A DNA stretch of 64,000 nt, taken from Prunus persica (Eukaryota; Streptophyta; Magnoliopsida; Rosales; Rosaceae). Below the pieces are notes generated by a model. It had not been told where the DNA came from, searched no databases, and saw nothing but the letters and a program-made list of their open reading frames with translations. Positions 35,451 to 48,415 of the stretch are shown here, in pieces; position 1 is the stretch's first letter, and the number at the start of each line of letters is the position of its first letter. A program made the translations under genes and the position numbers. Location: positions 15,078,590 through 15,142,589 of the forward strand of contig NC_034009.1 in NCBI RefSeq assembly GCF_000346465.2, given 5' to 3'.

Positions 35451-36730
35451 AAATATGAACCATGATATGCAAATAGACTTGCATTTTTCATTCTGGGATG
35501 AGTGTTGCTTCTCTGTTCTCCTTTGATTTTGTTTTTATTTTTTCACCTTTTTTATTTTTAGTGTAGTATTTTTGAAGATTACACTCTACAGTGATATATG
35601 TATCTGCTGTTGTCATCATATGAATAATATTTTCAGAAACAGTAAATATATATTTTTTCTTTTTTCAATATAATTTTTGTTTTCTGGGGACTTTTTATAA
35701 CAAAATAATAAATATATATGAAGCCAGTGGCCTTGCGCAGAAGATCACACAAATTTTGCTCGCCAACGCACCACACAACATGCAAAATCTGTTGACAACA
35801 GAAAAAAGCAGCCCGATTGAATGAATGAGAGATGGTAATTGGTTATATATTCATATGGTTGATGGTTGCTAACACCTCTCCACTCAAAAAGAAGATGTTT
35901 CCTATAAGTACTCCTGAAAATGGGAAACGAAAAAATTGTTTTCCCAATTGGGGAAGCAATTGTATGAAAACAAATGCATAAACCTGAACAAACTGAAGAA
36001 AAAAAATACACAAGATGAGTGTGGGAATTAAATTTCTCACCAAGAAATATATACCAACATTTTTTGTTTTATTTTGATAAGCCAAAAAACCTTACCAATT
36101 CTGAAATCCTTGTTTAATTTTGATAAGCCAAAAAAGTATGGAAATATCCTTGAATCATAGCATTGAATCATAATTCCATCAGCAAATCGATAACAGTAAG
36201 TCCTAGTTACCAAGATAACATCCTATTTTTGATACACCCTATGTGTTTTTTGGGTCAAATGATGCTTTCATTGAAAGCCAGACGAGAGCAAAACAAGTAA
36301 CATTACAAGGATCACCTTAGTAAAAGAACGGCAGCAGAAAACTACTTGTACAAATACGTAACCGCATCAAACATTGGGGGGGCAAGGAAGGCTGTCCCTC
36401 AAGTGAACATGAACCAGGTAGGAGGGGGCTGACTTGCCCATCTATGATATCTCAGCCACTCATTCGCAAGAGCTGTGCGAGACCCAATTCCAGTTTACTC
36501 ATGCAAAGCTCTTGTTACAAGGACCATATTATTCCTTCAATTCATTTCCATAGCTTTACTGTGAACTTCCACCACCAATTGTAGTTCTCTTCATATGACC
36601 ACCAATTTTTTACATTCATCATTATTAATTCGTCCTCTTCTGCATCAAACTTAGATGAATGCTTGTTGCTCTTCAATAATGAGTTTTGACTTTTCAAAAT
36701 TCTATTTATTTAGTTGGATGCCTTTATTTT
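35451..36730. other. 3' flank of the transporter, no gene seen
   Basis: Contains the probable 3' UTR (AATAATA near 35620) and AT-rich DNA. A less AT-rich patch at 36240-36480 may be an old repeat, but I cannot place it. Confidence 0.5.
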
Positions 36731-37372
36731 AAAAAAACTTATTTACTGTAGTGTTCCCTGAAACTATGGTCAAATTTTACTTTACTTTCTAAAAAGTTAA
36801 AATGACCTAGAGTATCCCTTTGACCAAAATTTGATGATTCACTTTACCCCCCACCGTTAACTATGTTAAAAATTCTGTTAAAAACATTGATATGGCACGA
36901 ATTTATCACACCCTTTGACTGAAATGTAAGCCACGTGTGAAAAAACAATAAATATTTTTATTTTAAATTTTTTTAATAAATAGTAAAAAAATATATATTT
37001 AAAAAATTACTTTTTTCTCTCTTCTCCCTCTCCCTCTCTCTCTATATCCACCCCTTGCCACCCAAACAACAACCTACCCACGAGACACACCCTTACCCAC
37101 AAACTCACACACCAACAAAATATTCTTCTATTTCCAACGTCCAAATTTAGCCCAATACATTTCTTAATTGAGGAACACGGGAATAGTACATTTACATATT
37201 GCAAAGCTCATCAACATTCTCTTGAGCATCTATTGTTTTACATCATTCTCTTGAGCATCTATTGTTTTACATGTATCAGGCCTTTTTGTCTAACATTTGA
37301 TCCATTTTTATTTTTTTTTTCCTTTTCTCAAACACCCAACTATCTTCCATAGCCAACCCTGATTCTCCCACT

Positions 37373-38285
37373 TAGGGGTGTAAGTTGGATTGAAAAATCC
37401 GATTCCGACCGATTCCGGTCTGATTTTTTCCAAAAAAATCCGACTCCGATAAATCCGATATCCGAAAATGCCGAAATCCGAAAATTCCAATAAATGCCAA
37501 ACATTCCGAAATTCCGATCCGAAAAATTCCGAAGTTCTCCGAATCCATTCCGATCCGATTTTTCCAATTTTTTTCCGAAAAATTCCGAGTTTCTAAGTAT
37601 AATTGCATTATTTTTAGTTTATAGGTCTTATATATGTTTCATTTCTTATTTGTTAAGTTTTAGTACCCACATACAAATATTTGTACATACTAAATATAGG
37701 CTTGACAAAAAAAAAAAAAACTAAACATAGTAGTATGTAACTTTAAGACTATATATATATTTGGCAAATATGCTTGATTTAATATAACAAAAAGGTGCAT
37801 ATGTGTGCTTGTTATATCCATAAGTACTATGTACATATATGGTAAATGTAGGAAGTATTATACTATTTCATTTTATATTTATGTATGTATTTTTAAAATT
37901 ATAAACTATCTTCAATTAAACTTTTAATTATAAAATCATTTTATACATGAAACACCACATATAATGTGCGTATATTAATTGGAGCTTTAACAATTGTAGT
38001 ATTCCAACCTGAAAATTGTAGTATTACAATTGTCTAGAGCATGATTAACATCTAACACTCTTTATGCATGTTCATGACCCACTAGAATCTAAAACCAATG
38101 TGATAGTCACTCGGCTATAACTTGAGTCTTGAGCATCAATTGATGAATGTGAATCCATCTTTAGCATGGAATCAAAAAAATTTGATTCACATGAACAAAA
38201 TATAAATATATAATATGTAGGACAAATTACTTTGATTAATAATCAATATACTATATAGATTGTTGTATATAAAATAATAGATTGT

Positions 38286-38317
<32 letters not shown>

Positions 38318-39358
38318 GTGAATTCAAACATGCTATAACTTTCAAAATAAGCTATGCCTTGGGCAATTATAATAGGTTCCAAGGATAATCAGAAAGAGGA
38401 GGTCCAAGGCAATTATAACTTTTAAAAAAAACCATCTGCGTTTTTTTTCCAATCCTACATTGAATTGAAGTGACGAAAAAAAAGAAGGAAACATTTCTAA
38501 ATTTTTAAAACTCATTCTTTGATTTTATTTCTTTCTTAATTAAAGGTTTTCATTCCATCTCAATACCAAAAAAGTAATGAATTTGTGCAGAAACAGAAAA
38601 ATAAATGATAAAGAAAAAATCTGGATGGTGTGGGGTATTGCAACAAGGGAAGAGAGCTCCAATGAGGATTCAATGGAGAACATATACATCGGATAAATGA
38701 TTTAGTGCAAACCCAGAAAAATAAAAATGCAAGAGAAGAAACAGTAGAGATAAAGAATTGAAGAATGATTTCTTTTTTGGTTGGAGAAGTGTTTTTGTTT
38801 TTTTCCTAACGGGATCCGTACATATTGTTCCATATCTGAAGAGTTTTAAGTAAGAAAGAAAATGAAGGTTGGCATTCATGGATTAGAAAGGAAGAAACGG
38901 AAGAGAGAGGAGAAGTGATGGATGAGTAACCAAGTAGAAATCAAGAAAAGAGTGGAGAGAGAAGTTGCACTCCCATTTCTTCTTGGAGTCCCATATCGAC
39001 TGCAAGAATAAACTTCAAGTGTTTAGTCCTTTATAAATATCTTCAAACTCAGTCATTTTGTGTAGGGACTTAAAAGTACAACCTATTTGGCCCTGTAAAG
39101 TTCCTGTTGGACTAGTTGTTAAACCCCTAAGCTGGGTTTTCTTGATTAAAGTTTAGTTGAGATTTTTACAAAATGCTAGTTTGGGCATTTAAATCTCTTA
39201 AATTTTTTTTGTCAGTTAAGGGCTTCGGAATCGGAATCTTCCGAAAATTTCCAAATTTTTTCGGAATCGGAATCGGAACTCTATATTGAATTCCGAAAGA
39301 TATTGGATTGGAATTGGAATTGCTGTTTCCGATCCGATCCGGCCGAAAGACAGCCCTA
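37373..39358. mobile_element. Non-autonomous hAT element, 2 kb
   Basis: The ends TAGGGGTGT (37373) and, complemented, TAGGGCTGT (39358) are inverted. A perfect 8-bp duplication CTCCCACT flanks them (37365-37372 and 39359-39366). Both subterminal zones are packed with TCCGA/CCGAAA motifs (about 37385-37590) and their complement (about 39222-39340), typical of hAT transposase-binding regions. The interior is AT-rich and has no transposase. A (TA)n tract lies near 38289. Confidence 0.9.
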
Positions 39359-39371
39359 CTCCCACTCCAAA

Positions 39372-39881
39372 CAATGCCCTACATGCTTCCATTATCATTA
39401 ACCCCTCTGCAGTCAATACCACCATGCCCACCGTCATCAATATTAAGCTTGATTGATCGAACTATCCACTTTGACTAGCTCAAATCCTTCCCATTTTGAA
39501 GAGTCGAGACCTTATGGGGTTTGTCAACTACACCAGTGTTTGTCCACCATCAACTATTGCTGGAAGCACACTCTGTTAGATCAACAACTCGCTTACACAC
39601 TCTGTTTTGTCAATTGTGTCGACAAATCAGAATGCTCACACAACTTGGTTAGCTTTGGAGAGGCGTTATGCTTCCACCTCTCATAACAGAATTTTGCATT
39701 TGTACAATGAACTACTGCGCACAACCAAAGGTGATTTGTCTGTCAATGACTACCTTGATCGTATGAACGCTATTATTGATAACCTCTGGACAGACACTGA
39801 ATGATGATGAAATGGTCCAAATTATCATGAATAATCTTGGCTCATCCTATGATATGATAGTTAGCGCAGTCCAAGCTCATG
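39372..39881 (+). pseudogene. Copia A gag, first part
   Basis: Broken reading frames resemble the Copia gag (UBN2-type) region: a WKHTLLDQQLAYTL-type stretch, then STNQNAHTTWLALERRYAS, then ILHLYNELLRTTKGDLSVNDYLDRM. Stops and shifts interrupt it, and it is cut at 39882 by the Gypsy insertion. It resumes at 53944. Confidence 0.8.
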
Positions 39882-39886
39882 ATACA

Positions 39887-40539
39887 TGTGGGAACCTAAT
39901 TAAATCAAAACCCTATGTCAAATAATTCCTTTCATTTGGGGATTATTTGACCTAATTGGAAATTATTCAATTTAATTGGGGATTACCCAATTAAATAGAA
40001 TATTACCTAATCGGGTCGAGAATTAATTTTATTCCTACCCCAATTCCCAATTAAATGAGGAGTTACCTATTTAAGTTAGGAATTGATTTGATACCTACCC
40101 CAATTAGGGATTTGATTTACCCTAATGAATCAAATCCCTAATTAATCAAATCAATTCCAAATCGGGGAGGAATAATTCCTGTCCATCTACGGAATTATTC
40201 CTCTGAAACCCTAGCCTCTAAGACCACTATAAAAGGATGGCCACACACAAAGGTTAAGGTACGCCTAAATTCATACTAAAACTCTGCATAAATTATTTCT
40301 CAAAAACCCTAGCCACCTCCTCTCTTTCTCTCTCTCACACAAGGCTCCGGCCACCACACACGGCTCCGGCCACCCAATTTTCCTTGAACTACCCTACCTA
40401 ACTTAGGCATCGGAGGGCCTTTGGCCAACACCCCCCGTGTGTGGTGCTTTTACTCCGATCTGTTTTGCAGGGAGAAAGAGAGGTGGAGAAGACGAAGGAA
40501 TCTTGGGCAAATATTCTCGTGGGAAAATTTGCTCCCACA
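39887..40539 (+). repeat. Gypsy 5' LTR
   Basis: Starts TGTGGGAACC and ends TTGCTCCCACA. It contains a TATA-like motif (actataaaagg near 40229). By eye it differs from the 3' LTR at about 17 of 653 positions. Confidence 0.92.
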
Positions 40540-40560
40540 AATTGGTGCTTTCATTGAGAG
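40540..40560 (+). other. Gypsy primer-binding site
   Basis: Directly after the LTR: attggtgctttcattgag. It is the usual position and a common plant Gypsy PBS form; the tRNA is not assigned. Confidence 0.6.
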
Positions 40561-40622
40561 CGCGAGATATATTCAAAGCGTGCTCCAAATCCATCTTTCA
40601 CACATTTTTTTTTCAAACAACC

Positions 40623-40817
40623 ATGGTTGATACAAGACTTACGAAGAGTAACGCCACCACGATGGGCCCATCTCATGGTTTCGTGGTGGAAACCTTAAAG
40701 CAACCGCACGGAATCGTGGCTGCCAACGCCTTGCAGTTGTCTGACGCAGCACAAGCAACAAAGGTTTCAAGCGAAACCTTGAGTAACAATAAAAACTGGA
40801 TTCCACCAGAAAATTAA
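40623..40817 (+). pseudogene. Gypsy gag N-terminal fragment
   Basis: ATG at 40623 (MVDTRLTKSNATT...) gives 65 codons ending in TAA. Elements of this type usually begin gag with MVDTR-like residues. The region 40818-41254 then carries no matching frame, so gag is interrupted here by sequence I cannot identify. Confidence 0.6.
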
Positions 40818-41254
40818 GAGAAGCTCTCTTGGAATAATGTTATTAAAAACTGAGTTGCCAGAAACGTTAGACAAACCTGTCTAAATACACAATTCTCAAC
40901 AACCCTCAACCCTTCAACTACTAGGGGAGTTATTACATAAAACTGAAAAAACAGGATTAATTTGGAGTCTTAATAACGTAACTCCTAAACTGTCCAAAAC
41001 AGAATTTATTGGAAAATTAACTACCAAACTTTAACTGCAGTTTTGGAAGGCCAAACGACCTCAAAATGCAAAAATCCATCATATGTCACAGCAAAGCTGT
41101 GTGTTACACTCGTGGCGTCGTTCCCTTTCCGAAATGGTATTTTGTTTCCTAATCGGAGCTTGGACGACAAAACTGCATATTCCCACTACGTCCTTTTTCT
41201 AGCTCAACCGCGATAAAATCTGCCATATGTTCTACATCATCGTCCTCCAGTGCT

Positions 41255-43552
41255 TTGCAGCCGCATTCAGCTGCTGGAATTGCAGAACAGCCGCCACATA
41301 ACCCCGGGACCTCCACAACCTTGCAGTTGCCAGCACCGATTACAGGAGCTGCTCTGCCTCGCTGTCCTGCCGTCGTAGCACAGCAGCAGCCACACCACTC
41401 AACTACCGGATTTGCTGCTCAGCCCCATGGCTACTCCGACGTCATCCCAGTCTTGGAGCAGATCCATTCTCTCCCTCCTCTGCGATCACACTCGACATAT
41501 GCACCTGTGTACGCGTCTAATGGAGCCCTAGCCCATTTGCCGTTGGGCCCGATGCACAGCACTCTACTTGACCCGCGCAGTCAGGTGGACCTTAACTCAC
41601 GGGTCGATCAACTTACACAGAAGGTCGATGATCAGAACAACCTGATTGGCCAGCTACTCAGGCAGATCAACTTGAATCAAGGCCCTAACCTTGGACCCCG
41701 TGACGAGGAGATGAGGGCACACCAGTATGTCGGCGAGCAGTTCGAGAGGTCCCAGGCTGGTCAGACAAAGGCAAACCGTCAGAGGAGAGATCGAGATCGA
41801 GCAGATGAGACGCAGGCAGCCGCAAGCTGTACTCTAAGCCGTTCGAGGCTAGGACCAAAGACCAATGTGCTCGAGAGGCTAGGCCCACAGTCTAATGTCC
41901 ACGCCCGCTTAGGCCCACAAGGAGCTCGAGTTCGTGAGCAGTCGCGTGACGAGGGCAACGACCGATGCCCACCAACCCGCTCGAGGGCCAACACGCGGCG
42001 GCAAGCTATAGAGGGATCCTCACAAGCTCAATCTCCTAATCTGCCCCACGGGCAGGGCACCCAAGGGGATCGACCCTTGGGAACCGAGGAAGGAGTTAGC
42101 CAGTCACGCTCGAGACACCAAAGACGTCGACCTGAGCGACCCTCCTTGCGGGCAGAAGATGATGATCGGCGCCCACCAACCTGCTTGAGGACCAACACGC
42201 GGCGACAAGATGTAGAGGAATCCTCACAAGCTCAATCTCCTAATCTGCCCCACGGGCAGAACACCCAAGAGGATCGACCCTTGGGAACTGAGGAAGAAGT
42301 TAGCCGGTCGCGCTCGAGGCACCGAAGACGCCGGCCCGAGACTCCAGTCATGCGAGCAGAGGACGTCGAGAAGCTAGTAAATAACCGACTCCAAGCTCTC
42401 CAACTTAAAGGAAGCACAGAGGAGGCCCTGCATAAGGAAATTGATCGAGTTGACTGCTCTCCCTTTACCGACAAAGTGGAACGAGCTCCTCCACCGAAGC
42501 GGTTCACAACGCCATCCATCACTCCATTCAAGGGGGACTCTGACCCTGAGAGCCATTTGAACCACTTTAGGAGCACCATGATCCTGTACAAGGCAGATGA
42601 TGCCTTGATGTGCAAAGTGTTCGCGATGACCCTACGAGGAGCAGCTCAAGACTGGTTCCACACTCTACCGTCCGCGTCGATAGGAAACTTCATGGAGTTG
42701 GCCCTCATCTTCACCAAGGAGTACACCTCCTACAAGATGGTCATAAAGCATGCGGACCATCTGTTCAACCTGCGCAAGAAGCCAGACGAGTCTCTACGAG
42801 ACTACCTGAGACGGTTTAAGGCTGAAAAGGCTAACATCATAGGATGCAATGACCAAGTTGCATCCTCAGCTTTCAAGAAGGGCTTGCCAACCGAGCACGA
42901 GCTATACCGGGAGTTGGCCATAACACCAAGTCAAACCTTGGCAGAAGTGTTCGCGACGGCAGAACGCTACGCACTTTGGGACGATGATCGAATCGCCGCA
43001 AAGAAAGCTAGTAAGCAAGTTGATCACCCGACGAAGCAGGCAAGCCAAAAAAGCAACCAGTTCGAGCAAAAAGCCCGAGATAAGCGCAGATCGCTGCCCC
43101 GAGAGGGAAGCTCAGAAATAGGGACCTTCACTGAGTCCGCTATCCCAATTCATTAGATCCTGGCTCAAGTGAAGGACAAGCCGTGGGTGAGGAGACCGCC
43201 ACCCATGAAGGGAGACCCCTCTAAGAGGGACACCAGTAAATACTGCGCATTCCACGGGGAGTACGGTCATTACACCAACAACTGCAACGCTTGGAAAAGG
43301 CATCTTGAGGAGCAGGTCAGAGAAGGTCATTGGACAGAATTCGTCGCAAAGAAGGCCATCCAACAGATCAAGGATCGTGATGCGGCTGCCAAGGAACCTC
43401 CCCAAAAGGTCATTCGAATCAACACCATTCTAGCTTACTCCCAGGAGTCCGGGCTGACCACCAAGAAGCGCAAGAGGAAGATCGCGCAGGCGACCAGTCA
43501 TCATGGATACACCCATCATTGGTTTCCAGAAGAAAGACTTGATCGGGCTTGA
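41255..43552 (+). pseudogene. Gypsy gag with one nonsense codon
   Basis: One frame runs from about 41255 to 43552 with a single TAG at 43154-43156. It has a Pro/Gln-rich N-terminal part and a 204-bp tandem duplication of an Arg-rich linker (about 41964-42369). The retrotransposon gag core follows (ITPFKGDSDPESHLNHF, LRGAAQDWFHTLP, SLRDYLRRF, about 42510-42960). After the TAG comes ILAQVKDKPW and a nucleocapsid-like zinc knuckle variant CAFHGEYGHYTNNC. No in-frame ATG is seen at the left end; the natural start was probably the ATG at 40623. Confidence 0.85.
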
Positions 43553-43685
43553 CCTGCCGCATAATGACGCCCTAGTCATCTGCATTCAGATTGAACAAGC
43601 TGTGATCGAGCGAGTTCATGTGGATGAGGGCAGCGCAGCCAACATCCTGCAACTATCTGTCATCCAACAGATGGGATTGGAGCCC
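43503..43685 (+). pseudogene. Gypsy protease, first part
   Basis: Frame-shifted from gag. It contains an aspartic-protease-like active site VDEGSAANIL (D-E-G-S in place of the usual D-T/S-G). It is cut at 43685 by the Copia B insertion and continues at 48416 (PKISKLARSLTGFNG, then YNGILGCPWI). Confidence 0.75.
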
Positions 43686-43992
43686 TGTTAAAGTTGTTAT
43701 GATTTTCTTAGTCACTAAGGTTAGACTTCCTTTTCAGGTCTAATACTTACGTAGCTGTTAATAATTCCTGTTTCTAAGGAACAAGTATTGTTGCACGTTC
43801 AGTTTAAAAATTAGTCATGTACCATGATTCTAGGAGCTGTAAAATCGTGGGTTGTTGCATTTCCATTCAGTTACTTTGTAAGGCTTTTAAAAGCTATTGC
43901 TATCTTTGAATTCAATAAGATATTCTTCCTGCAAAGCAAGTGCTATCAAACTTTCTCTTACTCAGTTTCTTGTAGATTTTCTGGTTCCAACA
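43686..43992 (+). repeat. Copia B 5' LTR
   Basis: Starts TGTTAAAG and ends GGTTCCAACA. 307 bp, about 98% identical to its partner. Confidence 0.92.
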
Positions 43993-44010
43993 TTTGGTAT
44001 CAGAGCACCA
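43993..44010 (+). other. Copia B primer-binding site
   Basis: tttggtatcagagcacc lies directly after the LTR and contains TGGTATCAGAGC, complementary to the 3' end of initiator Met tRNA. Confidence 0.9.
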
Positions 44011-44070
44011 CCACGGGGCCTGATCAAAAGTCTTAAAGCAAACACCAGTTCAGTGAGAAGGGGTAACGAT

Positions 44071-45612
44071 ATGGCTGGTGAAAGCAGTTTTGTACAGCCA
44101 GCCATTCCCAAGTTCGATGGGCACTATGATCATTGGAGCATGCTAATGGAGAATTTTCTGCGATCCAAGGAATACTGGGGTTTGGTGGAAGCTGGGATCC
44201 CTGCAGCAGCAGAAGGGGTGGATTCTACAGAGGTACAGAAGAAGACAATTGAGGATCACAAGCTAAAGGACCTGAAGACAAAGAACTATCTGTTTCAAGC
44301 CATTGATCGATCGATTTTGGAGACGATCTTGAAGAAGGATACAACAAAGGATATTTGGGACTCCTTGAAACAGAAATATCAAGGCACAGCCCGAGTCAAA
44401 CGTGCACAGCTGCAAGCTCTTCGCAAAGAGTTTGAGGTGCTTCACATGAAGGTGGGAGAATCGGTGAACGATTATTTTGCACGAACTCTCACTACTGCCA
44501 ACAAAATGAGAATTCACGGAGAACAGATGGGTGATGTGGTGGTCATTGAGAAAATCTTAAGATCCATGATTCCAAAATTTGATTACGTTGTGTGCTCAAT
44601 TGAGGAGTCAAATGATATTGACATTCTATCCATCGACGAACTTCAAAGCAGTTTGCTAGTTCATGAGCAACGGATGAGTAGACATACTGTGGAAGAACAA
44701 GCACTGCAAGTCACGAATGAAGCTCAGCCAGGAGGATGGAGTGGGGGTCGTGGCTCTTATCGAGGAAGAGGAAGAGGACGAGGCCGATCTGGGTTTGACA
44801 AATCCACGGTTGAGTGTTACAATTGTCATGGGCTTGGCCATTTTCAATGGGAGTGCCCTAAAAAGGAGAAGCAAGCACACTTTGCCGAGACAAGTGAAGA
44901 AATGCTGCTTATGGCGTATGTGGATGACAACAAAGCTAGAAGTGATTGCCTATGGTTCCTAGATTCAGGGTGCAGCAACCATATGTGTGGTAAGAAGGAT
45001 TTTTTCTGTGATCTTAATGAAGGCTTCAAGGATTATGTCAAACTGGGAAATGACGCAAGCTTGAAAGTACAGGGAAAGGGCAGCATTCGAATGGAGATAG
45101 ATGGGACCATGCACATGGTTACTGAGGTGTTCTTTGTGCCAGACTTGAAGAACAATCTACTAAGCATTGGGCAACTACAAGAGAAGGGTCTTGCAGTTCT
45201 CATGCAACACGGAACTTGCAAGATCTTTCATCCTAACAGGGGCTTAATCATGGAAACTGCCATGTCACACAACAGAATGTTCATTATCATTGCTCGATGT
45301 CAGTCAAAGGAACAAAGGTGCCTTGTCTCCCTTATCACAGACCAATCCCAACTCTGGCACTGTCGATACGGACACCTAAGTTGGAATGGTCTCAAAGTTC
45401 TTCAACAAAAGAAGATGGTGGAGGGTATGCCACAAGTCAAAGCTCCTCTTAAAGTTTGTGAAGATTGCTTGGTGGGGAAACAACGAAGGGACTCAATTCC
45501 AAGGGAAAGCACATGGAGGGCATTTGGAATTCTTCAGTTAGTACATGCTGATATTTGCGGGCCAATCAATCCAACATCAAACAGCAAAAAAGGTATCTCA
45601 TCACCTTCATAG
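44071..45612 (+). pseudogene. Copia B gag, protease and integrase N-terminus
   Basis: ATG at 44071 (MAGESSFVQP). Gag (UBN2-like, WSMLMENFLRSKEYWGLVE) is followed by an RGRGRGRG patch and the CCHC knuckle CYNCHGLGHFQWEC (about 44814-44855). The protease site LDSGCSNHM lies near 44960, and the integrase zinc-binding region (HCRYGHL, CEDCLVGKQRR) at about 45358-45490. The frame is lost at the six-A run 45586-45591 and ends at TAG 45610-45612. The domains themselves look intact. Confidence 0.92.
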
Positions 45613-48074
45613 ATGACTTCAGTCGAAAGACTTGGGTATATTTTTTGGTGGAAAAATCTGAAGCTTTTGTTGTTTTTAAAAACTACAAAGCTATGGTGGA
45701 AAAAGAAACTGGAGCATACATAAGGGCCCTTCGCACAGATCGTGGAGGTGAATTCACATCACAAGAATTCACTAATTTTTGTAGTGTGAATGGGATTCGA
45801 AGACAACTAACAGCTGCATACACTCCCCAACAAAACGGAGTTGCCGAGAGGAAGAACCGAACAATTATGAACATGGTTCGCAGCATGCTTTCTGGAAAGC
45901 ACATTCCAAAAACATTTTGGCCTGAAGCAGTTAACTGGACTGTGCATATTCTAAATAGAAGCCCTACACTTGCCGTGAGAAGTAAGACACCAGAAGAGGC
46001 ATGGAGTGGAGTTAAACCATCAGTGGGTCATTTCAGAATTTTTAGATGTATCTCTCACGTTCATGTACCTGATCAGAGAAGAATAAAGCTTGACAACAAG
46101 AGTCTCAAATGCATATTCTTTGGGGTAAGTGACGAGTCGAAAGCTTACAGATTATTTGACCCGATTTCTAAGAAAATAATTGTGAGCCGAGATGTTATTT
46201 TTGAAGAAGATCAAAGTTGGGATTGGGAGGTGTGTTATAAGGAAGCCATTGTGGCAGACCTTGGGTGTGAAACAGATGGAGGAGAGGGAACAGAAGTTGG
46301 CGACAATGAGGAGGAATTGGAAGCTGGCAGCACTGAAGAAAACGAGGACAGTGAAGAAACGGATCATGGTGTTGCCCAAGAAAACTCGTCTCATGAGGAG
46401 ATTAATGAGAACTCACCTCATGATGCACGGACACGAAGACCACCAGCATGGATGAAAGACTATGAGAGTGGGCAAGGTCTTTCTGAGGAAGAAGAATCAA
46501 ACAATGCTCACTTGGCTTTGTCCACTGACAGTGATCCTATATTCTTTGAAGATGCAGTAAAGAATGAGAAATGGAGGCAAGCCATGAACTCCGAGATCGA
46601 GGCAATAGAAAGAAATGATACGTGGGAACTTACAGAGTTACCACTTGGCAGCAAAGTTATTGGGGTGAAGTGGGTTTACAAGATGAAACTCAATGAGAAT
46701 GGAGAAGTAGATAAATACAAGGCACGACTCGTTGCAAAAGGGTACAGTCAAAAGTATGGAGTAGACTATGCTGAGGTATTTGCACCAGTGGCTAGGCTTG
46801 ACACCATTCAGGTTGTGATTTCACTTGCTGCTCAAAAGGGTTGGACGATCTATCAACTAGACGTCAAGTCTGCCTTTCTACATGGAGAGTTAAATGAAGA
46901 AGTTTTTGTCACCCAACCTCCTGGCTATGAGAAAACGGGACATGAACACAAAGTGTACAAGCTTAAGAAAGCCTTGTACGGTCTGAAACAAGCTCCTCGA
47001 GCTTGGTACAGTCGTATAGAGACTTATTTTGACAATGAAGGTTTCAAGAAGTGTCCCTATGAACATACTTTGTTCATCAAAACAGCGGATGGAGGTAAAG
47101 TTTTGTTTGTTTGTCTTTATGTTGATGATCTCATGTTTACTGAAAATGATGAGGTTATGTTTAAAGATTTCAAACGATCCATGATGATTGAATTTGATAT
47201 GACTGATCTCGGAAAGATGAAATATTTTCTTGGTATTGAGGTGTTGCAAAGACCAGATGGTGTTTTCATTGGGCAACGAAAATATGCACAGGAGGTGCTT
47301 GACAGGTTCAAAATGGATCAATGTAATCCAGTGCATAATCCAGTAGCTCTTGGGTCTAAACTCATGAAGGACGAAGATGGAGTAAGGGTAGACAGTACAC
47401 TCTACAAACAAATTGTAGGAAGCCTTATGTATCTGACTGCTACACGTCCGGATATGACATTCATAGTTAGTTTGATTAGTAGGTACATGGAGCGTCCCAC
47501 TGAGATGCACCTACAGGCTGTAAAAAGAGCATTAAGGTACGTAAAGGGAACTATTGGTTTCGGGGTGTTTTACAAGAAGGGAGGAAAGCAGGAGTTTTTG
47601 GGATACACAGATAGTGATTACGCAGGTGATCAGGATGACAGAAAGAGCACTTCGGGGTATGTGTTTCTGATGAGTTCAGGTGCTGTGTCCTGGTCTTCGA
47701 AGAAACAGCCAGTGGTCACTCTTTCCACCACTGAGGCCGAGTTTATTTCTGCAGCATCTAGTGCTTGTCAAGTAGTCTGGTTAAGGAGAATTTTAAAGGA
47801 ACTGTGTCATGATCAATGCAAATCTACAGTGTTATATTGTGACAACGTATCAGCCATCAAACTCTCAAAAAATCCAGTCTTGCAATGTCGTAGCAAACAC
47901 ATTGATGTTCGCTTTCATTTTCTTCGTGATCTTACAAAGGAGGGAATTGTGGAGTTGGTTCAGTATTCAACCCAGGAGCAGGTCGCAGATATTTTTACAA
48001 AGCCTTTGAAGCTTGATGTTTTCTTAAAGCTGCGAGGTTTGCTGGGTGTCTGCTCTTATCCAGTAGTAAACTGA
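45588..48074 (+). pseudogene. Copia B integrase core, RT and RNase H (shifted frame)
   Basis: Continues the polyprotein in another frame from the A run. The integrase core shows YLITFIDDFSRKTW, RTDRGGEF and the following glutamate (RKNRTI context). RT shows YQLDVKSAFLHGELNEEVF and CLYVDDLMF. RNase H shows YTDSDYAGDQDDRKSTSGY and LSTTEAEF. The tail is ADIFTKPLK, with a stop at 48072-48074. No other stop interrupts these 829 codons. Antisense frames over it are shadows. Confidence 0.92.
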
Positions 48075-48103
48075 ATGACAATGGTATTCAGTTTAAGGGA
48101 GAA

Positions 48104-48410
48104 TGTTAAAGTTGTTAGGATTTTCTTAGTCACTAAGGTTAGACTTCCTTTTCAGGTCTAATACTTACGTAGCTGTTAATAATTCCTGTTTCTAAGGAAC
48201 AAGTATTGTTGCACGTTCAGTTTAAAGATTAGTCACGTACCACGATTCAAGGAGCTGTAAAATCGTGGGTTGTTGCATTTCCATTCAGTTACTTTGTAAG
48301 GCTTTTAAAAGCTATTGCTATCTTTGAATTCAATAAGATATTCTTCCTGCAAAACAAGTGCTATCAAACTTTCTCTTACTCAGTTTCTTATAGATTTTCT
48401 GGTTCCAACA
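48104..48410 (+). repeat. Copia B 3' LTR
   Basis: Second 307-bp LTR, ending GGTTCCAACA directly before the AGCCC duplication. Confidence 0.92.
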
Positions 48411-48415
48411 AGCCC

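Larger units (their letters stand above)
43686..48410 (+). mobile_element. Copia element B, nearly intact, nested in Gypsy protease
   Basis: Two 307-bp LTRs (43686-43992 and 48104-48410) and a perfect AGCCC duplication (43681-43685 and 48411-48415). The PBS matches initiator Met tRNA and a purine tract (tttaagggagaa) precedes the 3' LTR. All Copia domains are present in order. About 7 of 307 LTR positions differ. The single clear coding lesion is a shift at an A run (45586-45591). The domain set resembles Tork/TNT1-type Copia. Confidence 0.93.

Noticed and set aside
37007..37608. Several overlapping minus-strand ORFs with Ile/Gly/Phe/Arg repeats
   Set aside because: They are translations of the TCCGA subterminal repeats of the hAT element.
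46890..47510. 206-codon minus-strand ORF
   Set aside because: It is the shadow of the Copia B RT region, whose plus frame has clear catalytic motifs.
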